Of a stretch of DNA of 64,000 nt, positions 43,666 through 52,777 are shown in pieces. Both the position numbers and the translations under genes were made by a program. The notes below the pieces were generated by a model. The model made no database searches, was not told the DNA's origin, and saw only the letters and a program-made list of their open reading frames with translations. Every line of letters begins with the position of its first letter. Within the stretch, counting starts at the first letter, position 1. This stretch comes from Bacillota bacterium. GTDB taxonomy: Bacteria > Bacillota > Dethiobacteria > DTU022. The stretch covers positions 124,001-188,000 of the forward strand of contig JAWSUE010000003.1 of the NCBI GenBank assembly GCA_033549065.1, written 5' to 3'.

Positions 43666-44427
43666 TTAACCTGCAGTCCAGCCACAATCAACAGTAAAAG
43701 TTGTTCCGGTAATTCCTATAGCTGCATCGGAACAGAAAAATTTTATTATTTCACCGATTTCTTTCGGTTCGTGAAGTCTTTTTATCGCTGCTTTTTGCAA
43801 AACAATTTTCTCGATTACCTCTTCCTCAGAAATAGAATTGATCCTGGCCAGATCAGCAATCTGGTTTTCGAACATTGGAGTTCTCACATATGAGGAACAT
43901 ATTGAATTCACAGTTATACCATATTTCCCACCTTCAAGCGCAGATACCTTAGTCAGACCGCTCAAACCATGTTTGGCCGATACGTAAGCAGCCCTGAACT
44001 CCGAAGCAACCAGGCCGTGAATTGAGTTATGGTGTACTATCCTCCCCCAATTATTATTTTTCATTGAGGGCCATACATACCTGGTCAGCAAAAACGGCGC
44101 TGTCAGCATCAAACTGATCATATAATCCCACTTGTCTTCCGGAAATTCATCAATAGGGCTGATCGTCTGAATACTGGCAACATTTACCAGGATGTCCACC
44201 CGGGAATATTTTCCCATAACATAATCAACCAGGGCTTTACATGCTCTCCGGTCAGTTAAATCTGCTTTATAACAATCTGAATCAAGCCTCTTTGCTTCAG
44301 CCATCAACTTCTCTTCAGCAATATCGGTCATGATTACTTTTGCTCCATCTTCGGCGAGCACCTCAGATGCTCCCAAGCCAACTCCGACTGCTGCTCCTGT
44401 AACAATGCATACCTTGTTGTTCACCAT
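43666..44427 (-). CDS. Short-chain dehydrogenase, 3-hydroxybutyrate dehydrogenase-like
   Basis: About 253 residues. Cofactor motif T-G-A-A-V-G-V-G-L-G, N-V-A-S-I-Q, active-site S...Y-V-S-A-K-H-G-L-S-G, and the C-terminal F-T-V-D-C-G-W-T-A-G. Overall pattern (S-H/N-S-I-H-G-L-V-A-S) is that of D-3-hydroxybutyrate dehydrogenases, but N-N-S replaced by H-N-S is not specific, so the substrate is tentative. ATG 44427 follows AAAGGATGA; an ATG at 44439 abuts that site. Confidence 0.8.
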   Translation of the reverse strand: MVNNKVCIVTGAAVGVGLGASEVLAEDGAKVIMTDIAEEKLMAEAKRLDSDCYKADLTDRRACKALVDYVMGKYSRVDILVNVASIQTISPIDEFPEDKWDYMISLMLTAPFLLTRYVWPSMKNNNWGRIVHHNSIHGLVASEFRAAYVSAKHGLSGLTKVSALEGGKYGITVNSICSSYVRTPMFENQIADLARINSISEEEVIEKIVLQKAAIKRLHEPKEIGEIIKFFCSDAAIGITGTTFTVDCGWTAG

Positions 44428-44597
44428 GAGACTGATCATCCTTTATGTTTATAATCGGTTTCAGTTTATTATAAACTTTTTCCAGCTATTATTTAACTGG
44501 ATCCCCACAATTTTCTGATTAGGTATTGCCTGTTTAGCACATTACAGGTATAAAATACAGGGAGCAAATAATTAAGAATCCGTTGATTAAAGGAGCG

Positions 44598-45428
44598 ATG
44601 CGCAGAATTATGAATATGCCGGGAAGAATAATCGATTCCAACATCGAAATTGGCAAGAGCACCATGAATTATGTTTCATTTGGAAAGGGAAGCAAACCCC
44701 TGGTTATCATTCCGGGATTGAGTGATGGTTTAAGAACGGTTAAAGGCAGTGGCTTGATGCTCTGGTTTTTTTATAAAGCATATGCCCGGGATTTTCGTAT
44801 CTGGGTTTTCAGCCGTAAGAATAACCTTGAGCCGGAATACACAACACGCGATATGGCCGGTGATCAAGCTGAAGCGATGGATAAACTGGGACTCGATACT
44901 GCTTATATTATGGGCGTCTCCCAGGGCGGAATGATCTCTCAATGGCTCGCGATAGATCATCCTGAAAAAGTTAAAAAACTGGCCATCGTAATCTCCTTAG
45001 CACGACAGAATGAAGTCATTCAAAAAGTGGTAACAAACTGGATCGATCTGGCTGAAAAAGAGAAATTCGGAGAACTCTCGATTGATACAATGGAAAAATC
45101 TTTCACCGAAAAATATCTAAAAAAATACCGTTTATTTTTATCACTGATTAAAGCGATCGACAAGCCGCAGTCGAAAGAAAGATTCCTTATTCAAGCTAAC
45201 TCCTGCTTAACCCACAACGCCTATGAACAGCTATCAGAAATAAAGTGCCCCACCTTCATCATCGGCGGCGGATCTGATCAAGTTGTGGGTGGACCTGAAG
45301 TACAGGAAGAAATGGCCGCTGCCATAGAAGACAGTCGCCTTAAAATATATCCCCATCTTGGGCATGGGGCTTATGCCGAAGCTCCTGACTTTAATGAACA
45401 GATCCTGAACTTCTATAAAACTATTTAA
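44598..45428 (+). CDS. Alpha/beta hydrolase
   Basis: About 276 residues. Oxyanion segment V-I-I-P-G-L-S-D-G, nucleophile elbow G-V-S-Q-G-G-M, acid in G-G-G-S-D-Q-V-V-G-G-P-E and catalytic His in H-L-G-H-G-A-Y-A. The triad is complete; the substrate is not predictable. Start is uncertain: TTG 44583, ATG 44598 or ATG 44610, with AAAGGAG at 44590-44595. It stands alone on +. Confidence 0.78.
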   Translation: MRRIMNMPGRIIDSNIEIGKSTMNYVSFGKGSKPLVIIPGLSDGLRTVKGSGLMLWFFYKAYARDFRIWVFSRKNNLEPEYTTRDMAGDQAEAMDKLGLDTAYIMGVSQGGMISQWLAIDHPEKVKKLAIVISLARQNEVIQKVVTNWIDLAEKEKFGELSIDTMEKSFTEKYLKKYRLFLSLIKAIDKPQSKERFLIQANSCLTHNAYEQLSEIKCPTFIIGGGSDQVVGGPEVQEEMAAAIEDSRLKIYPHLGHGAYAEAPDFNEQILNFYKTI

Positions 45429-45549
45429 CATCTATATAAAACCGATGCGTGAAAAATTGCCTAATTAATGTGCCTGGAACCAATTTAAACCTATCTTTGT
45501 CTATCAGATATAAAGATAATAAAGGTAAACAAAGAGGAGGCTTGGAGCA

Positions 45550-46290
45550 ATGAGTACAAAAAATATAATTATCATTACAGCACTTGTATTGGTAGTAGGG
45601 TTACTCGTTGTTGGATGTGGTGGAAATCAGTTGTCAACCGGCACTGTTGAAGCGCCGAGAGTTATACAAACTTATGGTGAGGCAGAATTAACAGCCCCAC
45701 CAGAGCTGGCTAAGATCAGTCTTGCAGTAGAAACCCGCAGCACTGTAGCTGAACAGGCAGTTGAAGAAAATGCCCGGCTGGCTACATCTGTAAAAGAAGC
45801 CCTGCTTGCCTTCGGATTGGCTGAAGAAGATTTGGTCACCGGATCATACCGGCTTTACAGTTATCGGGAATGGATGGAAGGCCGCCCGCTCGGTCAGGAA
45901 GAGCAGCAAACCTTCCAGGTTGTAAATGAAATAATTGTCTCTACGAACGATCTGGAAGCAGTCGGCGAAATTATCGATATTGCAGTCCGTGCCGGAGCGA
46001 ACAGCATAAATTATATCACTTTCGAAATTGAAAACCCACAGGAACTCTTGATGCAGGCTCTAAAAGCAGCCACCGAACAGGCTGCTAAAAAGGCAGAATC
46101 TATCGCTGAAGGTGCAGGGGCAAGAATATCCGGTCTGCACAGTGTAAGAGAGGAAAGAACAGACTACCTTCCCTTCAGATTTCAGAGTGATATGCTGAAA
46201 GAAGAAATGGCCATGGGTGATGGTTCCACTCCGATCACACCGGACGAGGTAACAGTACGAGCTATGGTTGTAGCGGAATATGCATTTTAA
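45550..46290 (+). CDS. SIMPL-domain (DUF541) lipoprotein
   Basis: 246 residues. Lipobox L-L-V-V-G-C-G-G (Cys about 23), then the SIMPL/DUF541 fold with T-Y-G-E-A-E-L-T-A-P-P-E-L-A-K-I and V-E-T-R-S-T. BP26-type members form oligomeric rings outside the membrane and have roles in oxidative or envelope stress. RBS AGAGGAGG. It ends before a strong terminator. Confidence 0.85.
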   Translation: MSTKNIIIITALVLVVGLLVVGCGGNQLSTGTVEAPRVIQTYGEAELTAPPELAKISLAVETRSTVAEQAVEENARLATSVKEALLAFGLAEEDLVTGSYRLYSYREWMEGRPLGQEEQQTFQVVNEIIVSTNDLEAVGEIIDIAVRAGANSINYITFEIENPQELLMQALKAATEQAAKKAESIAEGAGARISGLHSVREERTDYLPFRFQSDMLKEEMAMGDGSTPITPDEVTVRAMVVAEYAF

Positions 46291-46316
46291 GAAACGCATA
46301 AGCCAATTAATAGATT

Positions 46317-46352
46317 AAAGACCGCATCGTTAAACGCTGCGGTCTTTAATTT
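46317..46352 (+). terminator. Rho-independent terminator after the SIMPL lipoprotein
   Basis: AAAGACCGC (46317-46325) and GCGGTCTTT (46339-46347) with a 13-base loop, followed by A-A-T-T-T-T-T. Confidence 0.85.
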
Positions 46353-46385
46353 TTATAATTTCCGTGATTAATGATTAATCATATT

Positions 46386-47312
46386 TCAACACTTGAATAT
46401 CGACTTTTCGCAGCACTTATCAACTTCTGCCTGCAGTGTAACATGGCTTATACCATGATTTTCTATTAAATATTGCTCGATTTCATCATAAATTTTCTCT
46501 GCCTCGCAAAGCTGCATATCTTCCATATCAATGTGTGCTTCGAAATAAATTGTTTTTTCATTGCTCATCCATGAATGCACATGATGGATATTTTTTACCC
46601 CTGCAATATTTTCAACTCCTGCTTTAATTGCCTCATAATCAAGCTCTGCGGATGATTGCATAAGTATATCCACAGTCTTTCGTATGACTACCCAGGCTTT
46701 ATTAATAATAAAAAATGAAATAAAAACTGTAACCAGCGGATCTATCCAAACAATACCCCAGATTCTGATAGCAATACCACCTGTAATAACACCCACTGAT
46801 GAAACTGTATCGCTGATCAGGTGGAGGTAACTCGATTTAATATTCAGGTTATTCCGTGAATCTTTTTCCAAAATAAAAACAGATAATAAGTTTGCCAGCA
46901 ATCCGATGAATGCCACCGTAATCATTAGTGTGCTATCTATAGGCTCAGGTGTACTGAATCGCTTGATCGCTTCGTATATTAACATGACTGATATGGCAAG
47001 CAAAACTGAAGAGTTTATAAATGCAGCCAAAATTTCCGCCCTTTTATAACCAAATGTCATCCTGGGATCTTTCGGTTTTTGGGCAATTCTGTTGGCAAAA
47101 TAAGATAGAGCAATAGCTACAGTATCACTCAAGTTATGGGCGGCATCCGACATTAAAGCCAGACTTCCGGAGAGCAATCCACCAATGAATTCTGCTACGG
47201 TAATTGCAGCGTTCAGTAAAACAACCCAAAATATTTTTTTGCCTGATATGTCGGAAAAATCATCAAAATGCCCGGTTGCCGGATATTCACGCTTAAGATT
47301 GTCTTCAGGCAA
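46386..47312 (-). CDS. Cation diffusion facilitator (CzcD/ZitB type)
   Basis: 308 residues, six TM helices. The metal site is H-x3-D in L-M-S-D-A-A-H-N-L-S-D-T (TM2) and H-L-I-S-D-T (TM5). The cytoplasmic C-terminal domain (about 210-290) has V-H-S-W-M-S-N-E-K and the usual acidic/His residues. It exports Zn, Co or similar divalent metal against protons. Ends with Cys-rich C-C-E-K-S-I-F-K-C. Start TTG 47312 behind GGCGGG, weak. Confidence 0.85.
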   Translation of the reverse strand: MPEDNLKREYPATGHFDDFSDISGKKIFWVVLLNAAITVAEFIGGLLSGSLALMSDAAHNLSDTVAIALSYFANRIAQKPKDPRMTFGYKRAEILAAFINSSVLLAISVMLIYEAIKRFSTPEPIDSTLMITVAFIGLLANLLSVFILEKDSRNNLNIKSSYLHLISDTVSSVGVITGGIAIRIWGIVWIDPLVTVFISFFIINKAWVVIRKTVDILMQSSAELDYEAIKAGVENIAGVKNIHHVHSWMSNEKTIYFEAHIDMEDMQLCEAEKIYDEIEQYLIENHGISHVTLQAEVDKCCEKSIFKC

Positions 47313-47377
47313 ATTATTTAAACCCGCCTATCTGCTCATAATAAATTCCAAATAATAGTATAGCACAATATAGTTAA

Positions 47378-47536
47378 TCACTTGTTGATAATGAGATTGA
47401 AATACGTGATTATCTACATCTGACCGTTTTAGTTGATCATGACGTTATAGATGGCGCTCCGGCAGTAAGAGCGCTGGGCAGGTTAACAGAACTTGTGGAA
47501 AGTGGTTTTGGTCTAGATTGTCAGGCAGGATTTTAA
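47378..47536 (+). pseudogene. 3' fragment of a 2-oxoacid dehydrogenase E2 acyltransferase-like gene
   Basis: After a stop at 47375 an open frame reads R-D-Y-L-H-L-T-V-L-V-D-H-D-V-I-D-G-A-P, then R-A-L-G-R-L-T-E-L-V-E-S-G-F-G-L-D, ending at TAA 47534. This is the C-terminal catalytic-site region of the 2-oxoacid dehydrogenase acyltransferase family (normally D-H-R-x-V/I-D-G). Nothing of the preceding 200 residues is present and no start or Shine-Dalgarno exists, so it is a relic. Confidence 0.65.
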
Positions 47537-47611
47537 TATAAACTTCAAGAACTGAAAGTATAATCCCAGCTAAACTCCAGGGAATATAAACAAATCGGAT
47601 GAAAGAAGTGA

Positions 47612-48196
47612 ATGATAATGTTAGAAAAACCTACCCGTGAAGATGCAATGGCAATCCTGAAAAAGTATAACCAGAATGATGCCCTGATTAAACATGCTCT
47701 GGCGGTTGAGGCAGTCATGGGCCATTTTGCAGAAATTTACGGAGAAGGCGATGAGGAAAAATGGCGAGTAATCGGGCTTATTCATGACCTTGATTATGAA
47801 AAGTATCCTGACCAACATTGCAAGAAAACTGAGGAAATATTAAAAGCAGAAGGTTGGCCGGAGGAATACATTAGAGCGGCAATCAGTCATGGTTGGAAAA
47901 TCTGTACCGACGTTGAGCCGGTCGAACGGGTTGAAAAGGTCCTCTACACTATAGATGAGCTTACAGGTTTAATCGTTGCGACAGTTCTGATGCGCCCCAG
48001 TAAAAGTATTCTAGATCTAACCCTAAGCTCGGTTAAGAAAAAGTATAAGAATAAAAATTTTGCGGCTGGTGTTGACCGCAATATCATTGAAGATGGCACT
48101 GCTTTGCTGGATATGGAGTTAGATAAAGTGATTGAAGAAACTATTAAAGGTATGCAGTCAGCTGCTGAAGAACTCGGCTTGAAGGGAGATCTTTAA
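47612..48196 (+). CDS. HD-domain (phosphohydrolase-like) protein
   Basis: 194 residues. HD motif G-L-I-H-D-L-D-Y-E-K-Y-P near residue 55, preceded by H-A-L-A-V-E-A-V and followed by I-S-H-G-W, giving the H...HD...D/H metal set. Common in Clostridia as a stand-alone HDIG protein. The substrate may be a nucleotide. Start ATG 47612 or 47618 behind GAAAGAAG. Confidence 0.8.
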   Translation: MIMLEKPTREDAMAILKKYNQNDALIKHALAVEAVMGHFAEIYGEGDEEKWRVIGLIHDLDYEKYPDQHCKKTEEILKAEGWPEEYIRAAISHGWKICTDVEPVERVEKVLYTIDELTGLIVATVLMRPSKSILDLTLSSVKKKYKNKNFAAGVDRNIIEDGTALLDMELDKVIEETIKGMQSAAEELGLKGDL

Positions 48197-48294
48197 TACT
48201 ACTCCCGCCAATATTCAGGCCGGTTCATGGTATCTGCACAAATAACCTTACCTTTCACTTTCCCAATAACTCCAGGGTGAAGTTCCTGAACCAT

Positions 48295-48478
48295 TCAGGC
48301 ATCAGCAACCTCGTCAGATATAGGGTAAGGTGCTTCAAATCCCGGGACCCCTGCCGGTCTAAATCCATGGATAGGATAATATTCCGGATGACCTAAAACA
48401 AAAACCAGTTTTACTCCCTTCTGAGATAATTGCTTTAAACCCTCCGCAATGAGCCTGCCACCTTGTTTGTCTTGACAA
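48295..48478 (-). pseudogene. C-terminal fragment of a GNAT acetyltransferase
   Basis: The frame reads Q-G-G-R-L-I-A-E-G-L-K-Q-L, V-K-L-V-F-V-L-G-H-P-E-Y-Y-P-I-H-G-F and ends E-A-P-Y-P-I-S-D-E. This is the second half of a YhbS-type acetyltransferase (acetyl-CoA loop onward). The N-terminal half is missing and the sequence beyond 48478 belongs to the DinB-like gene on the other strand. Confidence 0.7.
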
Positions 48479-48988
48479 ATGGAAACGCAGCGCGAAGCCA
48501 ATTTTTCTGAAATTGATGGATTGGATACCAGTATACTTTGGCAAAGACCGGCTGAAAAAGAATGGTCTATCGGTGAAAACATTGACCATGCCCGTGTTCT
48601 GCTCCGCTCCTTCAGAAGACTGTTAAAATTCATCTGGCCTATTCTGATGCCTTATGCAATGCTAAAACGAAAAAGAATATACCAGAAAACTATTGATGAT
48701 GTCTATGAGCGTCCAGGATTTCCTCTAAATGTTGGCTGGATGTGGCCTTCCAAGTTTAATAGAGAAAATCCTGTACCTTTGGAAACGCTCTATAATCTTT
48801 ATCAAGCAGAACATCAAAAAATAAGGAATTTCTACGAAACAAAAGAAGAGGATTTGTTGGGTAATATGAATGTATACGATCCAGCAATTGGTTGGCTCAA
48901 CCTTATACAGGCTTTGCGTGTCGGGATCTATCATGATGAACATCATTTTCGACAGGTGCGAGTAATCCATAAATCACTGGCTAATTGA
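48479..48988 (+). CDS. DinB-family protein, probably 5'-truncated
   Basis: 169 residues. W-Q-R-P-A-E-K-E-W-S-I-G-E-N-I-D-H-A and the late H-D-E-H-H-F-R-Q-V-R match DinB/YfiT four-helix metal proteins (three His). The first helix of the family seems short, there is no Shine-Dalgarno before ATG 48479, and a stop lies two codons upstream. It abuts the truncated GNAT gene, so a deletion likely removed both 5' ends. It may not be expressed. Confidence 0.6.
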   Translation: METQREANFSEIDGLDTSILWQRPAEKEWSIGENIDHARVLLRSFRRLLKFIWPILMPYAMLKRKRIYQKTIDDVYERPGFPLNVGWMWPSKFNRENPVPLETLYNLYQAEHQKIRNFYETKEEDLLGNMNVYDPAIGWLNLIQALRVGIYHDEHHFRQVRVIHKSLAN

Positions 48989-49006
48989 AAAATCTGAACC
49001 CAATGA

Positions 49007-50257
49007 TCAGAGGTGCCACCTGGGTCCTTCTTCTGTATCCTCCAGTACAACACCCACCTTCTGCAGAAGGCTGCGGACCTGATCGGCCCTGATCCATTGT
49101 TTATCTTTTCGGTATTCTTCACGTAATTCAATCATGTGGTTTACCAGATCATTGAATTTGCGGGGTATAACCTTTGAGGCCAACTCAAAACCGGTTCCGG
49201 CAAGAACTATCATTTCACGGAAAATTTCCCGTCCCTGCGATATAAACTCGGGATTTTCCAGGTCAAGTTGAGCCTGCCAGAGTTGTCTATCAGCTTCCAA
49301 CAACATGGTGGCCATCGCTGCTGAGTCGTTTTGCTCAAGAGCAGTCTGAAATGAATTTTCAATTTCATGCAGACGATCCCAAAACGAGGTTTCCGGCTCA
49401 GCTTTGCCTTCGGAATGAACCCCTTTTTCAACCCTGGTGCTTCCTTTTGCACTTGTTACAGATGGTTTGCCCTGTAATTGATCAAAAGTTATCCTGTCAT
49501 TGCGATCAAAATGCTGCTCTTCTTCATCTCTTCTGATCGTTACCTGCCCCAAACCTTCCACCATAGCTTCGCGGGAAGAAAAATTTAATATACAGGCAGT
49601 GTGCTCATCAAGTCCAAGAATAGTTGCCCCCTGAGGAAGTTTTGTTTCGAGTATTCTGAACCTCTTTTCACCCATATAACAAAACCGGGTATCATGGTTT
49701 CCACCTTCAGCATTATTCCAGTGAGGAACCACCACAATTTCCAACCCCAGGTGGCCCAATATATTCAAGCCTTTCACCCAATCAGGTTTTTCTCCGACCT
49801 TATATATTTCATAAACCGGAATAGTGTGGCTGCCTACAGTAAGTGCTGCTGCACTTGCAACTACCAGGCAGCCTCCCCTGGCAACCATAGCGCTTAACAG
49901 GCTGGGAATCGGAGAGGTTTCCAGGTTTTTAACTGTGTATGACGGACTGCCAGGACCGATCAGTACATATCCTGCTTCGCTTAAATCATGAAAAGCCTTT
50001 TCCCCTTCCGGCAAGTTAGCCATTTCAATCGACTTAAATGAAGCAACCTCCAAGTTTTCACCAATCTTATCTTGAAAATATTGCACCGCCCGACGGGCAA
50101 TCAAATCTACATTTTCCTGAAATCCCGCAGGAGTATCAAGAAAGAGTGATTTCCCCTTATATTCACTCTGGGAAAGAAGCTTCTTGTGAGTTTCGACCAT
50201 GGTACCGGAAAGTTCGCCGGAACCAATCAGGGCAATAGTCCCCCTCACTATCCCCAT
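49007..50257 (-). CDS. Peptidase S51/cyanophycinase-like domain fused to a CysRS-like C-terminal tail
   Basis: 416 residues. Residues about 1-240 form a type-1 glutamine-amidotransferase/S51 fold: I-A-L-I-G-S-G-E, L-I-G-P-G-S-P-S-Y-T, V-A-S-A-A-A-L in place of the nucleophile G-x-S-A-G-A, and D-E-H-T-A. Residues about 290-416 resemble the C-terminal helical region of cysteinyl-tRNA synthetase, with F-W-D-R-L, L-R-E-E-Y-R-K-D-K-Q-W-I-R-A-D-Q-V-R and G-V-V-L-E-D-T-E-E-G-P-R-W. The catalytic Rossmann part of CysRS is absent. A role with tRNA or Cys metabolism is inference. It is last in the minus-strand operon from 52708. Confidence 0.7.
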   Translation of the reverse strand: MGIVRGTIALIGSGELSGTMVETHKKLLSQSEYKGKSLFLDTPAGFQENVDLIARRAVQYFQDKIGENLEVASFKSIEMANLPEGEKAFHDLSEAGYVLIGPGSPSYTVKNLETSPIPSLLSAMVARGGCLVVASAAALTVGSHTIPVYEIYKVGEKPDWVKGLNILGHLGLEIVVVPHWNNAEGGNHDTRFCYMGEKRFRILETKLPQGATILGLDEHTACILNFSSREAMVEGLGQVTIRRDEEEQHFDRNDRITFDQLQGKPSVTSAKGSTRVEKGVHSEGKAEPETSFWDRLHEIENSFQTALEQNDSAAMATMLLEADRQLWQAQLDLENPEFISQGREIFREMIVLAGTGFELASKVIPRKFNDLVNHMIELREEYRKDKQWIRADQVRSLLQKVGVVLEDTEEGPRWHL

Positions 50258-50279
50258 AATTTCTCCTCCTTGGTCAGAT

Positions 50280-51377
50280 CTATCGGTTGGTATCTTTTTT
50301 CAGTATTGAAGTAAATTTATCTTTTACACGGCCATAAATACTTTTAATGCCGGTAATATAGAGCGCATCCCTGCTCTTACGAAGCGTCTCAATTGTACTG
50401 TCCTCAATAACTTTCCATAACAATTCCCTGTCCGGGGCGCTTAAAAAGTAATTCAATCTGACCTGATAAGCCCCTTTATAACGCCTACCTCCCCCATTCG
50501 GGGTGATTTGCTTAATTACACGGTTAAGATCAATATTGCGGCTCTTCGATCTCAGGGAGACATCAAGAAATAACTCACCTTTCCTTTGGTTCTCAATCAC
50601 GGCAAAAACGGCCACTGTTTTATGTTCAGTATTTTTCAAAAGCATATCAGCAGTAATTGCAATAGAATCGCGGCTCCTGGCATCGATGAAGCCTAGACCA
50701 TAAAACGCCCAATCTTTGTAGACCACTTCCTGTTCACGAGCCTTTTTATAATTGGTTAGAGTTTTTGTCGAGGGAGGCATGCTGTTTAACTCCTGTAAAA
50801 TCTCTTTATCGGCAAACCCTTGAAGGTACTCCAATGCTTCAATATCTTGTGGAGTTATATTATTGTACTTGTCTGTGTCGGTCTGAATGCCAAAGGTCAG
50901 GGCAGTAGCCAGTGAAGTCATATCAGTTTCGGAGATCTCTATGTTTAGGTTTTTTACCATCAGTGCAATTAGAGTACTGGTTGAACCCACATCAGTCCTG
51001 ATTAAAGAAAAATCTGCCTGTATTGTTTCATTAGATTTGACATGATGATCTATATGCGCTGCACAGGGGATACTATTATTTAGATAATCGATCCGGTTAT
51101 CCTGAAAATCCGGCACTATGTAAGCTTGATATTTCTTGGGGTTGATCTTTTTATCAAAGATTACAGGTATCCTTAATCTTTCTATGAATACCCTGTTTTG
51201 CGCCAAAGATAATCTGTGCTCGGCAAAAATGTCGGAATTAACCGAGATATAATTGAGCATAATATTTATGGCATAAGCTGAAGCAATGGCATCAGGATCA
51301 GGCGAACCGGGGATATAGATGGCTATGGCCTTATACTTGCTAACTGCTTCAATAAATTGTGCTGCTGCTTTGTTCAT
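50280..51377 (-). CDS. DHH-family phosphoesterase (NrnA/RecJ-like)
   Basis: 365 residues. DHH motifs: P-G-S-P-D-P-D-A-I-A-S (I), H-I-D-H-H (III) and the intervening P-D-F-Q-D; the C-terminal DHHA1 has G-G-G-R-R-Y-K-G-A. NrnA-type enzymes degrade nano-RNA and pAp; others are c-di-AMP or polyphosphate phosphatases. The second motif D-x-P is P-D-F, slightly unusual. It is in a minus-strand cluster with nucleotide-handling genes. Confidence 0.82.
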   Translation of the reverse strand: MNKAAAQFIEAVSKYKAIAIYIPGSPDPDAIASAYAINIMLNYISVNSDIFAEHRLSLAQNRVFIERLRIPVIFDKKINPKKYQAYIVPDFQDNRIDYLNNSIPCAAHIDHHVKSNETIQADFSLIRTDVGSTSTLIALMVKNLNIEISETDMTSLATALTFGIQTDTDKYNNITPQDIEALEYLQGFADKEILQELNSMPPSTKTLTNYKKAREQEVVYKDWAFYGLGFIDARSRDSIAITADMLLKNTEHKTVAVFAVIENQRKGELFLDVSLRSKSRNIDLNRVIKQITPNGGGRRYKGAYQVRLNYFLSAPDRELLWKVIEDSTIETLRKSRDALYITGIKSIYGRVKDKFTSILKKDTNR

Positions 51378-51426
51378 ATCCAGTATATTCCTTTTTATCT
51401 GTTATCACATTATCTGCTGTGCAATA

Positions 51427-51903
51427 TTACTCTACACCAATATCCTCATTCCAGAGATTGGGGTTTGCTGCAATAAACTCTTCCATCATTTTTATACAGG
51501 TTTCATCCTGTAGAACTTCAACTTCCACCCCTCTTGATCGGAGAAGGTCTTCTTCGCCCAGGTATGTCTTATTTTCACCAACAATGACCCGTGGGATACC
51601 GTAAAGCAAAATCGCACCTGTACACATCGAGCAGGGCGAAAGGGTTGTATATATCTCGCTTTCCCTGTAAATTGAAGCAGGCAGTCGACCTGCATTCTCC
51701 AGACAATCAGTTTCTCCATGCAAGATAGCACTGCTTTTCTGAATACGCCTGTTATGGCCCCGGCCGATGATCTTCCCATTATGAACAAGAACAGCACCGA
51801 TTGGAATACCGCCTTCCTCTAATCCCTTTCGCGCTTCACTTATAGCGGCCTCCATAAAACTATTCAATATTTCCCCGCTCCCTTTACTATCTATTCTGCT
51901 CAT
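51427..51903 (-). CDS. Nucleoside/cytidine deaminase-family protein
   Basis: 158 residues with zinc-site H-G-E-T-D-C-L-E-N (His and Glu) and S-P-C-S-M-C-T-G-A (two Cys). It resembles yeast-type cytosine/guanine deaminases and TadA. R-G-H-N-R-R and A-I-L-H-G-E-T are of the cytosine deaminase (Fcy1)-like group. ATG 51903 overlaps NudC by 17 bases; a TTG at 51867 with GGGAGCGGGG before it is another possible start. Confidence 0.8.
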   Translation of the reverse strand: MSRIDSKGSGEILNSFMEAAISEARKGLEEGGIPIGAVLVHNGKIIGRGHNRRIQKSSAILHGETDCLENAGRLPASIYRESEIYTTLSPCSMCTGAILLYGIPRVIVGENKTYLGEEDLLRSRGVEVEVLQDETCIKMMEEFIAANPNLWNEDIGVE

Positions 51904-52708
51904 CTACAAATGAATCGATCAGCCTCCGGGCTATACTGATCGGGCCAGGCAGGTTTGGAAAATTCTCCGGGGTAAACCATCCGGCATCTGCAATCTCTAT
52001 TTCATCAAGCCGAAGTTCCCCACCTGCATAATCAGCTGTAAAACCGACCATAAGTGAATTGGGAAATGGCCAGGACTGGCTGCCATAGTACTTTATATTC
52101 TTGACTTCAATTCCCGCTTCCTCCTTTACTTCACGTACCAGGCATTCCTCAAGGCTTTCACCGGGTTCGACAAATCCGGCCAATACGCTGTAAAATTCAT
52201 GCTTGTACCGCTTATTCCGAAGTAACAGGAGTTCTCTGCCCTTTTTTATGGCGACTATTACTGCTGGGGAAATACGGGGATAATATACAGCATCACAGCA
52301 TTTACAGATTTTTGCCCGTTCATCTGGGGCATATTCTGTCCGAGCTCCGCACTTGCCGCAGTACTGGTGCATTCTGTCCCAGTTAATTACCTGATTGGCA
52401 TGTACGGCCAGCGAGAATATTTCATCGTCGACCTTTCCGAAGAGTTCTCTGAGTCCTATAAATGAACTTCCACCCACAGCAGAACTGGCAGTGTCCAGGT
52501 CAACCGAATAACAGGACTGACCGTCCAGAGTGCCAAGAAAATGCCGCCGCACTATATTTAAATTCATTTTTTCCAGCTCAATACGCTCGGGAATACGGCA
52601 TACCTCACCATTATCGATAACCAGGATCTGGTCTTCTCTATAGGCAAAAACAAGTGCATGGCCATTATCCGCACCCGAATCCAGCGAAACTGACATCTTC
52701 AACCTCAT
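51887..52708 (-). CDS. nudC: NAD(+)/NADH pyrophosphatase NudC
   Basis: 273 residues. Zinc ribbon C-G-K-C-G-A-R-T...C-K-C-C (about 117-140), Nudix box G-F-V-E-P-G-E-S-L-E-E-C-L-V-R-E-V-K-E-E-A-G and the NudC marker S-Q-S-W-P-F-P-N-S-L-M (usually S-Q-P-W-P-F-P). It hydrolyses NADH and can remove NAD caps from RNA. First gene of the cluster NudC, deaminase, DHH, S51 fusion. Start ATG 52708 after GGGAG; ATG 52696 also possible. Confidence 0.9.
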   Translation of the reverse strand: MRLKMSVSLDSGADNGHALVFAYREDQILVIDNGEVCRIPERIELEKMNLNIVRRHFLGTLDGQSCYSVDLDTASSAVGGSSFIGLRELFGKVDDEIFSLAVHANQVINWDRMHQYCGKCGARTEYAPDERAKICKCCDAVYYPRISPAVIVAIKKGRELLLLRNKRYKHEFYSVLAGFVEPGESLEECLVREVKEEAGIEVKNIKYYGSQSWPFPNSLMVGFTADYAGGELRLDEIEIADAGWFTPENFPNLPGPISIARRLIDSFVDEQNR

Positions 52709-52777
52709 AAGCTCTACACTCCCAAAAATACGTCTTTTAATCTATATTAGTTTATCACATAACCGTCTAACCACCGC

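Noticed and set aside
48479-48633. Minus-strand open frame extending the GNAT fragment upstream
   Set aside because: It is the antisense of the DinB-like gene, and residues beyond 48478 have no acetyltransferase character.
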